Part shown: piece by piece, positions 1 to 6,631 of the stretch
Numbering within the stretch: position 1 is the first letter of the stretch
Layout: every line of letters begins with the position of its first letter
Assembly (NCBI GenBank): GCA_026983895.1
Contig: JALSTF010000165.1
Coordinates: 1-10,788 of the forward strand
Length of the DNA: 10,788 nucleotides
Source of the DNA: Sulfurovum sp.
GTDB taxonomy: Bacteria > Campylobacterota > Campylobacteria > Campylobacterales > Sulfurovaceae
Direction: 5' to 3'
Position numbers and translations under genes: made by a program
Notes under the pieces: generated by a model
The model's input: only the letters and a program-made list of their open reading frames with translations
What the model was told of the DNA's origin: nothing
The model's database searches: none

Positions 1-23
1 CACCTATTTTTAGAGGTGCCCTT
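1..23. repeat. Partial copy (right arm) of a dispersed palindromic repeat
   Basis: The first 23 bases are identical to positions 5613-5635, which span most of the right arm of the near-perfect palindrome at 5578-5637. The left arm would lie outside the window. Like the other copy, this one sits just downstream of the 3' end of a leftward gene (here the YihY-family gene). Bases 24-62, between the repeat and that gene's stop codon, hold nothing else I can identify. Confidence 0.75.
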
Positions 24-62
24 TAGGCATGGGCAATCCCTGGTGGTCATCCCTGAACAGTC

Positions 63-914
63 TCAGATCTTCTCTATCTCTTTTTCTTTTCCGAGAAGAT
101 AACAAAATCTCAGGCCGTGCAGGAAGATCGCCCAGGAGATATAGATCCATAACAGAAAGAAAAGGACGGTACTGATGCTGCCATAGACCGAAGTATAGGT
201 TTTGTTGTGCATCACGTAGAAAACAAAGCCGCTTTTGGAGAGGTACCAGATGAGCGATGCAATGAAAGAGCTGGTCAGTGCGGCCCTTTTTTTGATGCGT
301 ATATTGGCCGAGATCTGGTAAGCGATGTAAAAAGCACCCCAGACGATGAGGTAGGGGAGAAAATAGTAAATATGGATCACACTGGTGATTTCCGTTTTGT
401 CCAGATAGCCCTGGATAAAACTGGTCAGATAAAAAGAGGCTCCGATCATAGCGGGAATAAGTGTAATGAGCAGCAGGTAGGTCTTGATACTTTTGAGTAT
501 GCTCCTGCCGGGAAGTTCAAAGATGTCATTCACGATATAGTCGTAGTTCTTGAAGAACATAATAGCGGCAAACGTCACATAGAAGACGCCGACCATCCCC
601 AGTTTGTCCGAGTTGGAGATGAAGGTGTTGATATGCTCCATGATCTCTTTGGACTGCGTGGGCATGAGGTTGGCAAAGATCAGTTCCTGGACTTTGTCGT
701 ACATTTCCTGAAAAAGCGGCATGGTGGTAAAGATATAGAGAAAGATGACCAGAAGAGGGATGATGGAGAAGATGGTGTTCCAGCTGAGCGAGGAGGCATA
801 GTAGCCCAGCCTGTCGTCGAGGAGGTCTTTGAAAAAGTCACGAAGAAAAACGTAGTACTCTTTGAAGAGCCGGGCGGAGCTTTCGGATGCCGTTCTATTT
901 TTTGACTTCTCCAT
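63..914 (-). CDS. YihY/virulence factor BrkB family inner-membrane protein
   Basis: Predicted integral membrane protein of 283 residues. About six hydrophobic segments are visible, near residues 44-63, 104-122, 143-166, 180-201, 211-234 and 246-273. The last carries the pattern YGSISTVLFFLLWIYISW, typical of the YihY/BrkB family, once mis-annotated as ribonuclease BN; its molecular function is not settled. The N-terminus, about 40 residues, is charged and probably cytoplasmic. I chose the ATG at 914 because a strong Shine-Dalgarno (GGGAGGAG) sits just upstream. The frame is open up to 1022, but that start would lie inside glcD and has no comparable ribosome site. It follows glcD by 25 nt on the same strand and is probably the last gene of the pgbA-like/glcD operon. 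Family call is firm, function is not. Confidence 0.88.
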   Translation of the reverse strand: MEKSKNRTASESSARLFKEYYVFLRDFFKDLLDDRLGYYASSLSWNTIFSIIPLLVIFLYIFTTMPLFQEMYDKVQELIFANLMPTQSKEIMEHINTFISNSDKLGMVGVFYVTFAAIMFFKNYDYIVNDIFELPGRSILKSIKTYLLLITLIPAMIGASFYLTSFIQGYLDKTEITSVIHIYYFLPYLIVWGAFYIAYQISANIRIKKRAALTSSFIASLIWYLSKSGFVFYVMHNKTYTSVYGSISTVLFFLLWIYISWAIFLHGLRFCYLLGKEKEIEKI

Positions 915-939
915 ATTTTCTCCTCCCTCTTGCATCAGG

Positions 940-2322
940 TTAAAGTCCCATTTTCCCCGGATTGAGGATATTGTTCGGATCGAAAGCATTTTTGATATCT
1001 TTGAAAAGCTGGATCTCTGCATGATTGAAAGCGATATCCATAAAGGGTGCCTTGCTTGTCCCTATCCCGTGTTCTCCGCTGAGCGTACCGCCCATCTCGA
1101 CAACCAGTTCAAAGATCTCTTCAATGGCTTTGTGCCCTTCTTCAAGCTGTTTTTCATCGGAGCCGTCCACCATGACATTGACGTGGATATTTCCGTCACC
1201 GGCATGGCCGAAGCAGGGGACCTTGAAGCCGTAGCGCTCCCCGATCTCATAGATGCGGCTGAGGGCTTCCGGAAGCATAGAACGCGGGACAGAGATATCT
1301 TCATTGAGCTTTTTGCTGCCAAAGATCGTGATGGAGGGTGAAGCGTTGCGTCTGGCATACCAGAGTCTGTCCCTCTCCTCGTCGGTATGTGCTACCACAA
1401 AGTCCTGTGCACCGTTTTGCCTGAAGGATTTTTCCAGAATTTCCAGCTGAAAATCGACCTCTTCGATGACATTGCCGTCCACATCGCCGATGAGAAGGGC
1501 ACCGGCATCTTCAGGAAGTGCCACACCGAGTTTTTCCTTAAGCGCCTGTACGACCAGAGAATCCATGAATTCCATAGCGACAGGATTGGCACCGCCTGCA
1601 AGCGATTTGAACACGGCATTCATGGCATTGTCCACGGAAGGGAAAATACCCATGTACGCTTTTCTGAATTTTGGTTTCGGGAGCAGTTTGACAGTGATCT
1701 CCGTGATCACCGCGAGTGTTCCTTCCGAAGCGATCAGTATGCCGGCAATGTTATAGCCTGCAACATCCTTGATGGTACGTTTCCCGGCACGGATGATATC
1801 ACCGTTGGGGCGTACAGCACGCAATGCCATCACATAATCCTTGGTGATCCCGTATTTGGCCGCGCGCATGCCTCCGGCATTTTCACTCACATTCCCGCCG
1901 AGGGTCGAGTACGCTTCGCTGGCAGGATCCGGCGGATAGAAAAGTCCTACTTCTTCCACGGCTTTCTGAAGGTCCATATTGACGACCCCCGGCTGCACCA
2001 CAGCAACCATATTTTCCATATCGATCTCGAGGATCCTGTCCATATGTTTTTCCATGGCAAGTGTGATACCGCCGTTGGTAGGCAGGGCACCGCCGGTAAA
2101 ACCGGATCCTGCACCGCGGGGGGTGATAACGATACCGTGATGGTTGCAGTAGACCAGAATACGGCTTACGTCTTCTTCATCTCTCGGAAAGACAACGGCA
2201 TCGGGTTCAAAACGGGTGCGTGTCGCATCGTAGGAATAGGCAATAAGATGGGCTTTGTCACTGTAGACATTCTCTTCTCCAACGATCTCTTTGAGTGTTT
2301 CAATATGTTTGGGATCAAGCAC
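940..2322 (-). CDS. glcD: FAD-linked 2-hydroxyacid oxidase/dehydrogenase, GlcD-like
   Basis: A 460-residue protein of the FAD-binding type 4 (PCMH/VAO) family that includes glycolate oxidase subunit GlcD and D-lactate dehydrogenases; these oxidise a 2-hydroxy acid to a 2-oxo acid. The FAD pyrophosphate-binding loop is at residues 68-81 (TPRGAGSGFTGGAL). LGGNVSENAGG (141-151) and GYNIAGILIASEGTL (189-203) are further cofactor-domain motifs. The C-terminal FAD-oxidase cap domain shows GHAGDGNIHVN (372-382), SGEHGIG (415-421) and terminal NPGKM. Length is normal and the fold looks complete. The start is GTG at 2322, one base into the TAG stop of the upstream gene, with GGAGG 6-7 nt before it, implying translational coupling. 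The partners GlcE and GlcF are absent here, so the substrate (glycolate, D-lactate or another hydroxy acid) cannot be fixed from sequence. Confidence 0.92.
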   Translation of the reverse strand: MLDPKHIETLKEIVGEENVYSDKAHLIAYSYDATRTRFEPDAVVFPRDEEDVSRILVYCNHHGIVITPRGAGSGFTGGALPTNGGITLAMEKHMDRILEIDMENMVAVVQPGVVNMDLQKAVEEVGLFYPPDPASEAYSTLGGNVSENAGGMRAAKYGITKDYVMALRAVRPNGDIIRAGKRTIKDVAGYNIAGILIASEGTLAVITEITVKLLPKPKFRKAYMGIFPSVDNAMNAVFKSLAGGANPVAMEFMDSLVVQALKEKLGVALPEDAGALLIGDVDGNVIEEVDFQLEILEKSFRQNGAQDFVVAHTDEERDRLWYARRNASPSITIFGSKKLNEDISVPRSMLPEALSRIYEIGERYGFKVPCFGHAGDGNIHVNVMVDGSDEKQLEEGHKAIEEIFELVVEMGGTLSGEHGIGTSKAPFMDIAFNHAEIQLFKDIKNAFDPNNILNPGKMGL

Positions 2323-2999
2323 TAGAGGGCCTCCATGGTTTGGTAATAGTTTCCCGAACCGCTTTTTGAGAACCAGCCTGAACGGACTTCTTTGAAATGC
2401 ATATAAAACGGGAATTGTGCTTTTGATGGTGCGTGTATCGTTTTTTTAGCGATGATCTTTCCCGAGATAGGGTCTAAAAGCACCAGTGCATTTTTACGTA
2501 CAATGGCAATGAGCCCGATCTGATAATCTTTTGCAAAATCTGCCAGATTTTCTTTGGTAGGGAAGCCGTCGCCTTTTTTGGAGAGATAAATGGCAAAGAG
2601 GTCCGGATGGATCCAATTTTTGCTGTAGGAGGAGGTGACCTTTGCATAAGTGTCTGCATCAGGTGCGAGCAGCATGACATTATTGTAGAGGTATCCTCCG
2701 ATCACTTTGTCCCCGGCCCGTACAGGTGTTTTTATGGTGGGGAGTTCATCATGATGGATGATATCTCTGCTGATCACTTTTGCCTTTCCTCGGGAAGTCT
2801 GGGCGATATAGGCGGTGATCGCCTCGAGATCATGTCCGTAGTTGTGAATCACAATACCGCTCATGCCGTTGGCGGGGAAGGAGGAGCGGAGTGTCAACGC
2901 ATTGCCTTTGGCTGATGCAACCGAAGTGTGTACGGTAGAAGGGAAGAACCCTGCAAAAAGAGGCAGGGCGGTAAGCAGTATCAATGCTATCTTGGTCAT
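2322..2999 (-). CDS. Exported protein with PgbA-type N-terminal (PGBA_N) domain
   Basis: A 225-residue protein with an apparent Sec signal peptide (K3, hydrophobic stretch about 4-19, possible AxA cleavage near 28-30), so probably periplasmic or surface-located. The mature part resembles, by memory, the N-terminal domain of Helicobacter plasminogen-binding proteins PgbA/PgbB: FPANGMSGIVIHN near residue 41, then AGDKVIGGYLYNNVMLLAPDADTY, then HPDLFAIYLSK, then IGLIAIVRKNALVLLDPISG, then a closing GWFSKSGSGNYYQ. It lacks the long Lys/Glu-rich C-terminal region of PgbA and does not end in lysine, so plasminogen binding is not expected; the real role of the domain is unknown. ATG at 2999 is preceded by AAAGGA. 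It opens a leftward operon with glcD (1-nt overlap) and the YihY gene. H. pylori, as I recall, also has pgbA next to glcD. Confidence 0.8.
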   Translation of the reverse strand: MTKIALILLTALPLFAGFFPSTVHTSVASAKGNALTLRSSFPANGMSGIVIHNYGHDLEAITAYIAQTSRGKAKVISRDIIHHDELPTIKTPVRAGDKVIGGYLYNNVMLLAPDADTYAKVTSSYSKNWIHPDLFAIYLSKKGDGFPTKENLADFAKDYQIGLIAIVRKNALVLLDPISGKIIAKKTIHAPSKAQFPFYMHFKEVRSGWFSKSGSGNYYQTMEAL

Positions 3000-3017
3000 A
3001 GCGATCCTTTTTAATTG

Positions 3018-3037
3018 ATTATATTGGTTTGATTATA
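3018..3037 (-). promoter_or_regulatory. Candidate -10 boxes for the pgbA-like/glcD/yihY operon
   Basis: On the minus strand two perfect TATAAT hexamers lie at 3032-3037 and 3018-3023, giving predicted leaders of roughly 26 or 12 nt before the ATG at 2999. The distal one is preceded by T-rich sequence, as is usual for Campylobacterota sigma-70 promoters, which often lack a -35 box. The proximal one would leave little room for the Shine-Dalgarno, so the distal one is preferred. Confidence 0.5.
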
Positions 3038-3083
3038 CAAGCAAAAGATTAAAAGTCTGATGTGCTCATTAGCTTAATTCGGC

Positions 3084-3089
3084 TATAAT
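3084..3089 (+). promoter_or_regulatory. Candidate -10 box for the M23 peptidase/Nudix operon
   Basis: A perfect TATAAT at 3084-3089 lies 28 bp upstream of the ATG at 3118, predicting a leader of about 20-25 nt that carries the GGAG ribosome site at 3110-3113. No convincing -35 hexamer is seen. Together with the leftward boxes at 3018-3037 it makes this 118-bp gap a divergent promoter region. Confidence 0.5.
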
Positions 3090-3117
3090 ATTTCCAAGAT
3101 AACGGGGTTGGAGCAGT

Positions 3118-4401
3118 ATGAGGTATCTTCTATCGGTCATTTTGGTGTTCAGTTTTTCTTTCGGAATGAAGGCACAGATGAAGGAGTGGCCGGCGGATCT
3201 CACTTTTTCAGATTATCTGGATACCCATGCTGTCTCCAAAGAGATGCTCGACTCCGTTTCCAAGAAAGACCAGGAATATCTCTCCGATATCCAGCACAGA
3301 TACCCCTATTATGAACTCCTTGACGACAATGGTACACTGATGCAGGCATTGATCCCTATCAGCCGGGAGATGCAGATACACCTTTTCATCAAAAAAGACA
3401 AACAGCACTATGCCTTCGATATCATCCCCATTGCCTATAAGACCGATGAATATTTTGCCAAAGTAGTCATACACTCCAATCCCTATATTGATGCAAAAAA
3501 GGCTATTGGCAGAGACAGTGTGGCGAAAAAAGCTTCCCAGGCACTCAAAGGTATTATCGATACAAAAAAACTGCATAAAGGGGATGAGATCTCTTTCATC
3601 TACACACAGCGCAGCAGACTGGGGATCCCTTACAGTATGCCCGAGATAAAAGTCATGAAAGTGAAGAGCAGGAAGATCGATCAGTTCATTTATGTAGATG
3701 AGGATGGGCACGGATACAAAGAGACGGATAAGCAGATAGCCTACACAGTGACAGGGAAGAAAAAAGTGACGTATACCAGACGTGTGCAAACAAAAGGTTC
3801 CACTTTCGGTATGCCTTTGCGTCATATACGGATCACTTCAAGTTTCTCCTACCGGAGATGGCACCCTATTTTGCACCGTTACCGGCCCCATCATGGTACC
3901 GATTTCGGAGCCAGACGAGGTACACCGCTGCTTGCGGTCAATGACGGAGTGATCAGTTATGCCGGATGGAAAGGCGGATACGGACGGGTTGTGCAGATCA
4001 GGCATCCCGGCGGTTATGAATCGTTCTATGCACACCAGAGCCGTATGAGGGTCAAACGTGGGCAAAAAGTGAAAAAAGGGCAGATCATCGGGTATGTCGG
4101 AAGTTCGGGAAGAAGTACCGGGCCGCATCTGCATTTTGGGTTGAAAAAGAACGGGCGCTGGGTCGATCCCATGAAATATCTGCGCAAGAAGTCCATCAAG
4201 ACTTCGATCATGAAAAAATTCACAAAATATAAGAATGTAGAAGAAATACGATACAAGAAAGTGGCCATCAAGGGGACCAAAGAGAACAGAAAGAAACTGG
4301 AAACATATCTGCTGGACAATACCCCATCCTATATTTGGCCGAAAAGATACACGGGCGAGGTACATATCGGAGACAAAGAGAGATTTAAAGATGCACAGTA
4401 A
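3118..4401 (+). CDS. csd3: Periplasmic M23 peptidoglycan peptidase, Csd3/HdpA (Pgp3)-like
   Basis: A 427-residue zinc metallopeptidase, probably cutting peptidoglycan cross-links or stem peptides in the periplasm. Residues 1-19 form a signal peptide. Residues about 20-225 are an N-terminal region with no catalytic motif, perhaps regulatory as in Csd3. The LytM/M23 domain spans about 240-355: zinc ligands H258 and D262 (HHGTD) and H339 (HLHFG), catalytic H306 (YAH) and H337. All expected residues are present. A basic tail of about 70 residues (360-427) follows. H. pylori Csd3/HdpA has a comparable length (about 400) and domain order and helps set cell shape. ATG 3118 has GGAG upstream. The 3' end overlaps the Nudix gene by 11 nt. 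I recall H. pylori csd3 close to pgbA and glcD, matching the neighbours here. M23 activity is well supported; the Csd3 assignment is inference. Confidence 0.85.
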   Translation: MRYLLSVILVFSFSFGMKAQMKEWPADLTFSDYLDTHAVSKEMLDSVSKKDQEYLSDIQHRYPYYELLDDNGTLMQALIPISREMQIHLFIKKDKQHYAFDIIPIAYKTDEYFAKVVIHSNPYIDAKKAIGRDSVAKKASQALKGIIDTKKLHKGDEISFIYTQRSRLGIPYSMPEIKVMKVKSRKIDQFIYVDEDGHGYKETDKQIAYTVTGKKKVTYTRRVQTKGSTFGMPLRHIRITSSFSYRRWHPILHRYRPHHGTDFGARRGTPLLAVNDGVISYAGWKGGYGRVVQIRHPGGYESFYAHQSRMRVKRGQKVKKGQIIGYVGSSGRSTGPHLHFGLKKNGRWVDPMKYLRKKSIKTSIMKKFTKYKNVEEIRYKKVAIKGTKENRKKLETYLLDNTPSYIWPKRYTGEVHIGDKERFKDAQ

Positions 4402-4960
4402 GATCGAAAATTTTATACTCAAACCGCTCGTAGACCCCAAATTCATCAGTACGGCTTTGGCCCGCTATGATCAGAACGGCATATCCAAATCCTGGGAGAT
4501 CGTTAAAGCGCATGACAGTGTAGCCATCCTCATTTACCATGTTGGCAAGGATGCTTTCATCCTGGTAGAGCAGTTCAGGCCTGCTGTCTATATGAACAAT
4601 GACAATGGTATGACGGTGGAACTGTGTGCGGGTATCGTGGACAAAGCGCTTTCACTCAAGCAGATAGCCAAAGAGGAAATAGAAGAGGAATGTGGATATG
4701 ATGTACCGACAGAGAAGATTGAAAAGATCACATCCTTTTATACTTCTGTAGGATTTGCAGGCAGCAGGCAAATGCTCTATTATGCCGAAGTGGATGAAAA
4801 GATGAAAGTCTCGGAAGGGGGAGGTGTGGATAATGAACTGATCGAAGTACGTATCCTCCCGGTGGAGAAAGCGAAAACGCTCATCTTTGATGAAAGTATC
4901 GCCAAGACACCGGGGCTCATGTTCGCTTTTATGTGGTGGTTTGAAAACAGGGAGCAGTGA
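4391..4960 (+). CDS. Nudix hydrolase, NUDT14-like (nucleoside-diphosphate sugar pyrophosphatase)
   Basis: A 189-residue cytoplasmic Nudix protein. The Nudix box starts at G81 (CAGIVDKALSLK) and ends E96-I-E-E-E-C-G-Y103. Compared with the standard GX5EX7REUXEEXGU, the first E is L and the R is E; the metal-binding EEIEEECG core is intact. The same departures, together with ELCAGIVD, TSFYTSVGFAGSRQ and the later GGG, are what I recall of the human NUDT14 UDP-glucose pyrophosphatase branch, so hydrolysis of an NDP-sugar or ADP-ribose is the likely activity. The gene begins inside the last four codons of the M23 peptidase gene (11-nt overlap), so the two are cotranscribed and probably coupled; a link between sugar-nucleotide turnover and wall remodelling is possible but unproven. 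It converges on the globin gene with an 11-nt gap. Confidence 0.85.
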   Translation: MHSKIENFILKPLVDPKFISTALARYDQNGISKSWEIVKAHDSVAILIYHVGKDAFILVEQFRPAVYMNNDNGMTVELCAGIVDKALSLKQIAKEEIEEECGYDVPTEKIEKITSFYTSVGFAGSRQMLYYAEVDEKMKVSEGGGVDNELIEVRILPVEKAKTLIFDESIAKTPGLMFAFMWWFENREQ

Positions 4961-4971
4961 GTGGTGAGCCG

Positions 4972-5532
4972 TTAAGGTTCGCCGAAGACAACTTCTGAAA
5001 AATTGCTACCTGCTACCTCTTCCTTTGCCTGCGTATAGGCTGCATAATAGGTGCTGCCGTCAGCAAAGGTATTGACGGTCAGTTTAGAGAAGTTCTCCAA
5101 ATAATCCCAAAACTCTTTGATCAGGTCAATATCGACATGCTGCGCTTTATCTGCCAAGGCGTCACGCATGGTTCCCAACCATTCAATACGGGATTTTTCC
5201 GTAATGGAAAAATCATCATGCAAACGGATCATATACTCATTGAGGTCCATGCCTTGTGATTCACCTTCATAGACTTTCGGGCCGCCGCAGATCTGGATAA
5301 AGAATTTGGTGTTTTTCTCTTTGACCTTTTCAAACTCTTCTTCATCCTGAGGAAAAAAATGTGCGATCGTGCTCTCGTAGATCTTGTCATAAAAATCATA
5401 CATGAGTTCTTTCATCCCCTCTTCTTGGCCGATGGCTTCATAGAAAGCCTTTGGAGGGTTCTTGAAATGAACAGGTTCCCCTTTTTCTACAGGGCTTAGG
5501 GGCAGATCCATGATCTCTCGTATCGTTGCCAT
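4972..5532 (-). CDS. Truncated haemoglobin, group II-like, with N- and C-terminal extensions
   Basis: A 186-residue haem protein, probably cytoplasmic, binding O2 or NO. The globin core runs about 28-150: F47-Y48 (B9-B10, distal pocket), HFFP at 58-61 (CD region), GGP at 83-85, proximal H105 in MIRLHDDF, and W118 in IEWLGTM, the G8 tryptophan typical of group II truncated globins. The core is about 120 residues as expected; there are extra pieces at the N-terminus (about 25, proline-rich) and C-terminus (about 35, with FADGSTYYAAY). Campylobacter Ctb is group III, so this is a different type from that one. ATG 5532 follows AAGGAA. It is monocistronic, with a candidate promoter at 5561-5566 and the palindrome 5578-5637 behind it. 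Haem binding is well supported; the ligand and physiological role are not. Confidence 0.85.
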   Translation of the reverse strand: MATIREIMDLPLSPVEKGEPVHFKNPPKAFYEAIGQEEGMKELMYDFYDKIYESTIAHFFPQDEEEFEKVKEKNTKFFIQICGGPKVYEGESQGMDLNEYMIRLHDDFSITEKSRIEWLGTMRDALADKAQHVDIDLIKEFWDYLENFSKLTVNTFADGSTYYAAYTQAKEEVAGSNFSEVVFGEP

Positions 5533-5560
5533 GATATTCCTTGGTATGATATTTTAAATG

Positions 5561-5566
5561 ATTATA
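5561..5566 (-). promoter_or_regulatory. Candidate -10 box for the globin gene
   Basis: A perfect TATAAT on the minus strand (preceded by CTTTAC) gives a leader of about 22-28 nt before the ATG at 5532. The -35 position falls in the left arm of the palindrome at 5578-5601 and shows no good hexamer there. Confidence 0.5.
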
Positions 5567-5577
5567 GTAAAGATAAC

Positions 5578-5637
5578 TTAAGGGCACCTCTAATAATAGG
5601 TAATGTGAATATCACCTATTTTTAGAGGTGCCCTTAA
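5578..5637. repeat. 60-bp near-perfect palindrome, dispersed repeat / possible bidirectional terminator
   Basis: The left arm is 5578-5601 and the right arm 5614-5637, 24 bp each with one mismatch, around a 12-nt spacer (5602-5613). The outer part of the arms reads TTAAGGGCACCTCTA. Transcribed in either direction it would fold into a long hairpin. There is no long T-run directly after the stem, so it is not a textbook intrinsic terminator. Its right arm recurs at 1-23. Both copies lie just beyond the 3' end of a leftward gene (aguB here, yihY there). It may end or protect transcripts, or be a small palindromic mobile repeat. Confidence 0.85.
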
Positions 5638-5644
5638 GCCTGGA

Positions 5645-6544
5645 TCATGTACCGGAGGTGTCCGGTGTACCGGTATCACAATAGCGTTTCCGGAGGCACC
5701 TATAGGCTTCGATACGCCGATCTCTTAGAAACGGCCAGATATCACGTACCTCTTTGGTGCGATCATGGTCTATATCGGCATAGAGTATGGCTTCGTTTTG
5801 GTTTCCTGCCTCTGCGATCATCTCACCCTGGGCACCGCAGACAAAAGAGTTCCCCCAGAAACGTATACCGGGAATGGCACCGGAAGCATCGGCTTCAAAG
5901 CCTACACGATTGCAGGAAAGGAGCGGGATACCGTTGGCAATGGCGTGTGAACGCTGGATGGTGATCCAGCTTTCAAGCTGTCGTGCTTTTTCAGCTTCAC
6001 TGTCTTCATCAAACCAGCCAATAGCTGTCGGGTAGATGAGTATTTGGGCCCCTTTGAGTGCCATGATACGGGCAGCTTCAGGATACCACTGGTCCCAGCA
6101 TACCAGAACCCCCAGTTTCCCTACAGAAGTTTCGATGGGTTCAAAACCCATATCCCCTGGGGTAAAATAGAATTTTTCATAAAATCCCGGATCATCAGGA
6201 ATATGCATTTTGCGGTATTGGCCCGCAACGCTTCCGTCTTTTTCAAAAACAACGGCTGTATTGTGGTAAAGACCGGGCGCGCGTTTTTCAAACAGTGAAG
6301 TCACCAGTACGATACGATGTTCTTTGGCTATACAGCCCCAAAAAGCAATATCTGCTTCAAAGTTTTCTGCATATTGGAAGTATGCCGTATCTTCACTCTG
6401 GCAAAAGTATTCGTTTTGATGAAGTTCCTGCAAAACAACAAGAGAGGCACCCTGTTGTGCCGCTTTGGCAATATACGTGAGGGTTTCTGTGATGGTTTTT
6501 TCTTTCGTACCATGGTACTTTTGTTGTATTAATGCTGTTTTCAT
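5645..6544 (-). CDS. aguB: N-carbamoylputrescine amidase
   Basis: A 299-residue nitrilase-superfamily (carbon-nitrogen hydrolase) enzyme that splits N-carbamoylputrescine into putrescine, CO2 and ammonia, the second step from agmatine to putrescine. The catalytic triad is E40 (LQELHQNEYF), K112 (YRKMHIPDDPGFYEKFYF) and C149 (VLVCWDQWYPEAAR). The HIPDDPGFYEKFYFTPGD stretch and the CNRVGFE segment fit the AguB branch. Length is normal apart from an atypical repetitive tail (DTGTPDTSGT) whose DNA forms a hairpin. I prefer ATG 6544, which gives the usual family N-terminus (MKTALIQQKY); an in-frame TTG at 6562 is possible since neither start has a strong Shine-Dalgarno. AguA, the preceding enzyme, is encoded on the same strand about 0.75 kb away, separated by the oppositely oriented CAP lipoprotein gene, so the two are not in one transcript. 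Confidence 0.92.
   Translation of the reverse strand: MKTALIQQKYHGTKEKTITETLTYIAKAAQQGASLVVLQELHQNEYFCQSEDTAYFQYAENFEADIAFWGCIAKEHRIVLVTSLFEKRAPGLYHNTAVVFEKDGSVAGQYRKMHIPDDPGFYEKFYFTPGDMGFEPIETSVGKLGVLVCWDQWYPEAARIMALKGAQILIYPTAIGWFDEDSEAEKARQLESWITIQRSHAIANGIPLLSCNRVGFEADASGAIPGIRFWGNSFVCGAQGEMIAEAGNQNEAILYADIDHDRTKEVRDIWPFLRDRRIEAYRCLRKRYCDTGTPDTSGT
5651..5666 (-). other. Small GC-rich hairpin overlapping the aguB stop region
   Basis: A perfect inverted repeat (ACCGGA, 4-nt loop GGTG, TCCGGT) lies within the last codons of aguB, with a third related GTACCGGT at 5667-5674. No T-run follows. It could pair in the mRNA 3' end ahead of the larger palindrome; a terminator role is only a guess. 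Confidence 0.35.
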
Positions 6545-6594
6545 ACCTATAATTTTAACCAAATCTTTCTTTTTTGGGGTTTTTCATTTTTTCT

Positions 6595-6602
6595 GATATA
6601 CT
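6595..6602. promoter_or_regulatory. Overlapping divergent -10 candidates for aguB (-) and the CAP lipoprotein (+)
   Basis: On the plus strand TATACT at 6597-6602 lies 29 bp before the ATG at 6632 and follows T-rich sequence. On the minus strand the same place reads TATATC (6595-6600), giving aguB a leader of about 45-50 nt. The upstream run 6566-6592 is T-rich on the plus strand, suiting rightward transcription. The rightward call is better than the leftward one. Confidence 0.35.
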
Positions 6603-6631
6603 TTTTTAAAAAATACAAAGGGAGATCGAGA

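Noticed and set aside
207..905. Plus-strand open frame (232 codons) opposite the YihY-family gene
   Set aside because: The translation is highly charged with no family features, while the opposite strand encodes a coherent six-helix membrane protein.
915..1022. Longer N-terminus for the YihY-family protein
   Set aside because: It would overlap glcD by about 80 nt, lacks a ribosome site, and adds 36 residues unlike the family; ATG 914 has a strong site.
1387..2325. Long open frame on the plus strand (312 codons) opposite glcD
   Set aside because: It mirrors the codon structure of a well-recognised flavoprotein gene, has no ribosome site, and its translation is Cys/His/Phe-rich with no recognisable domain.
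4949..4966. Second GTGAG-type repeat tract after the Nudix gene, like the ssrA leader heptamers
   Set aside because: Only two short, imperfect GTGAG motifs are present and one includes the stop codon; this is not above chance.
5578..5637. Insertion-sequence end or CRISPR repeat
   Set aside because: No transposase gene lies nearby, there are no regularly spaced direct repeats, and the two copies are over 5 kb apart.
6545..6562. Six-residue longer AguB starting at TTG 6562
   Set aside because: Kept only as an alternative: TTG has no better ribosome site and the family N-terminus begins at the ATG at 6544.
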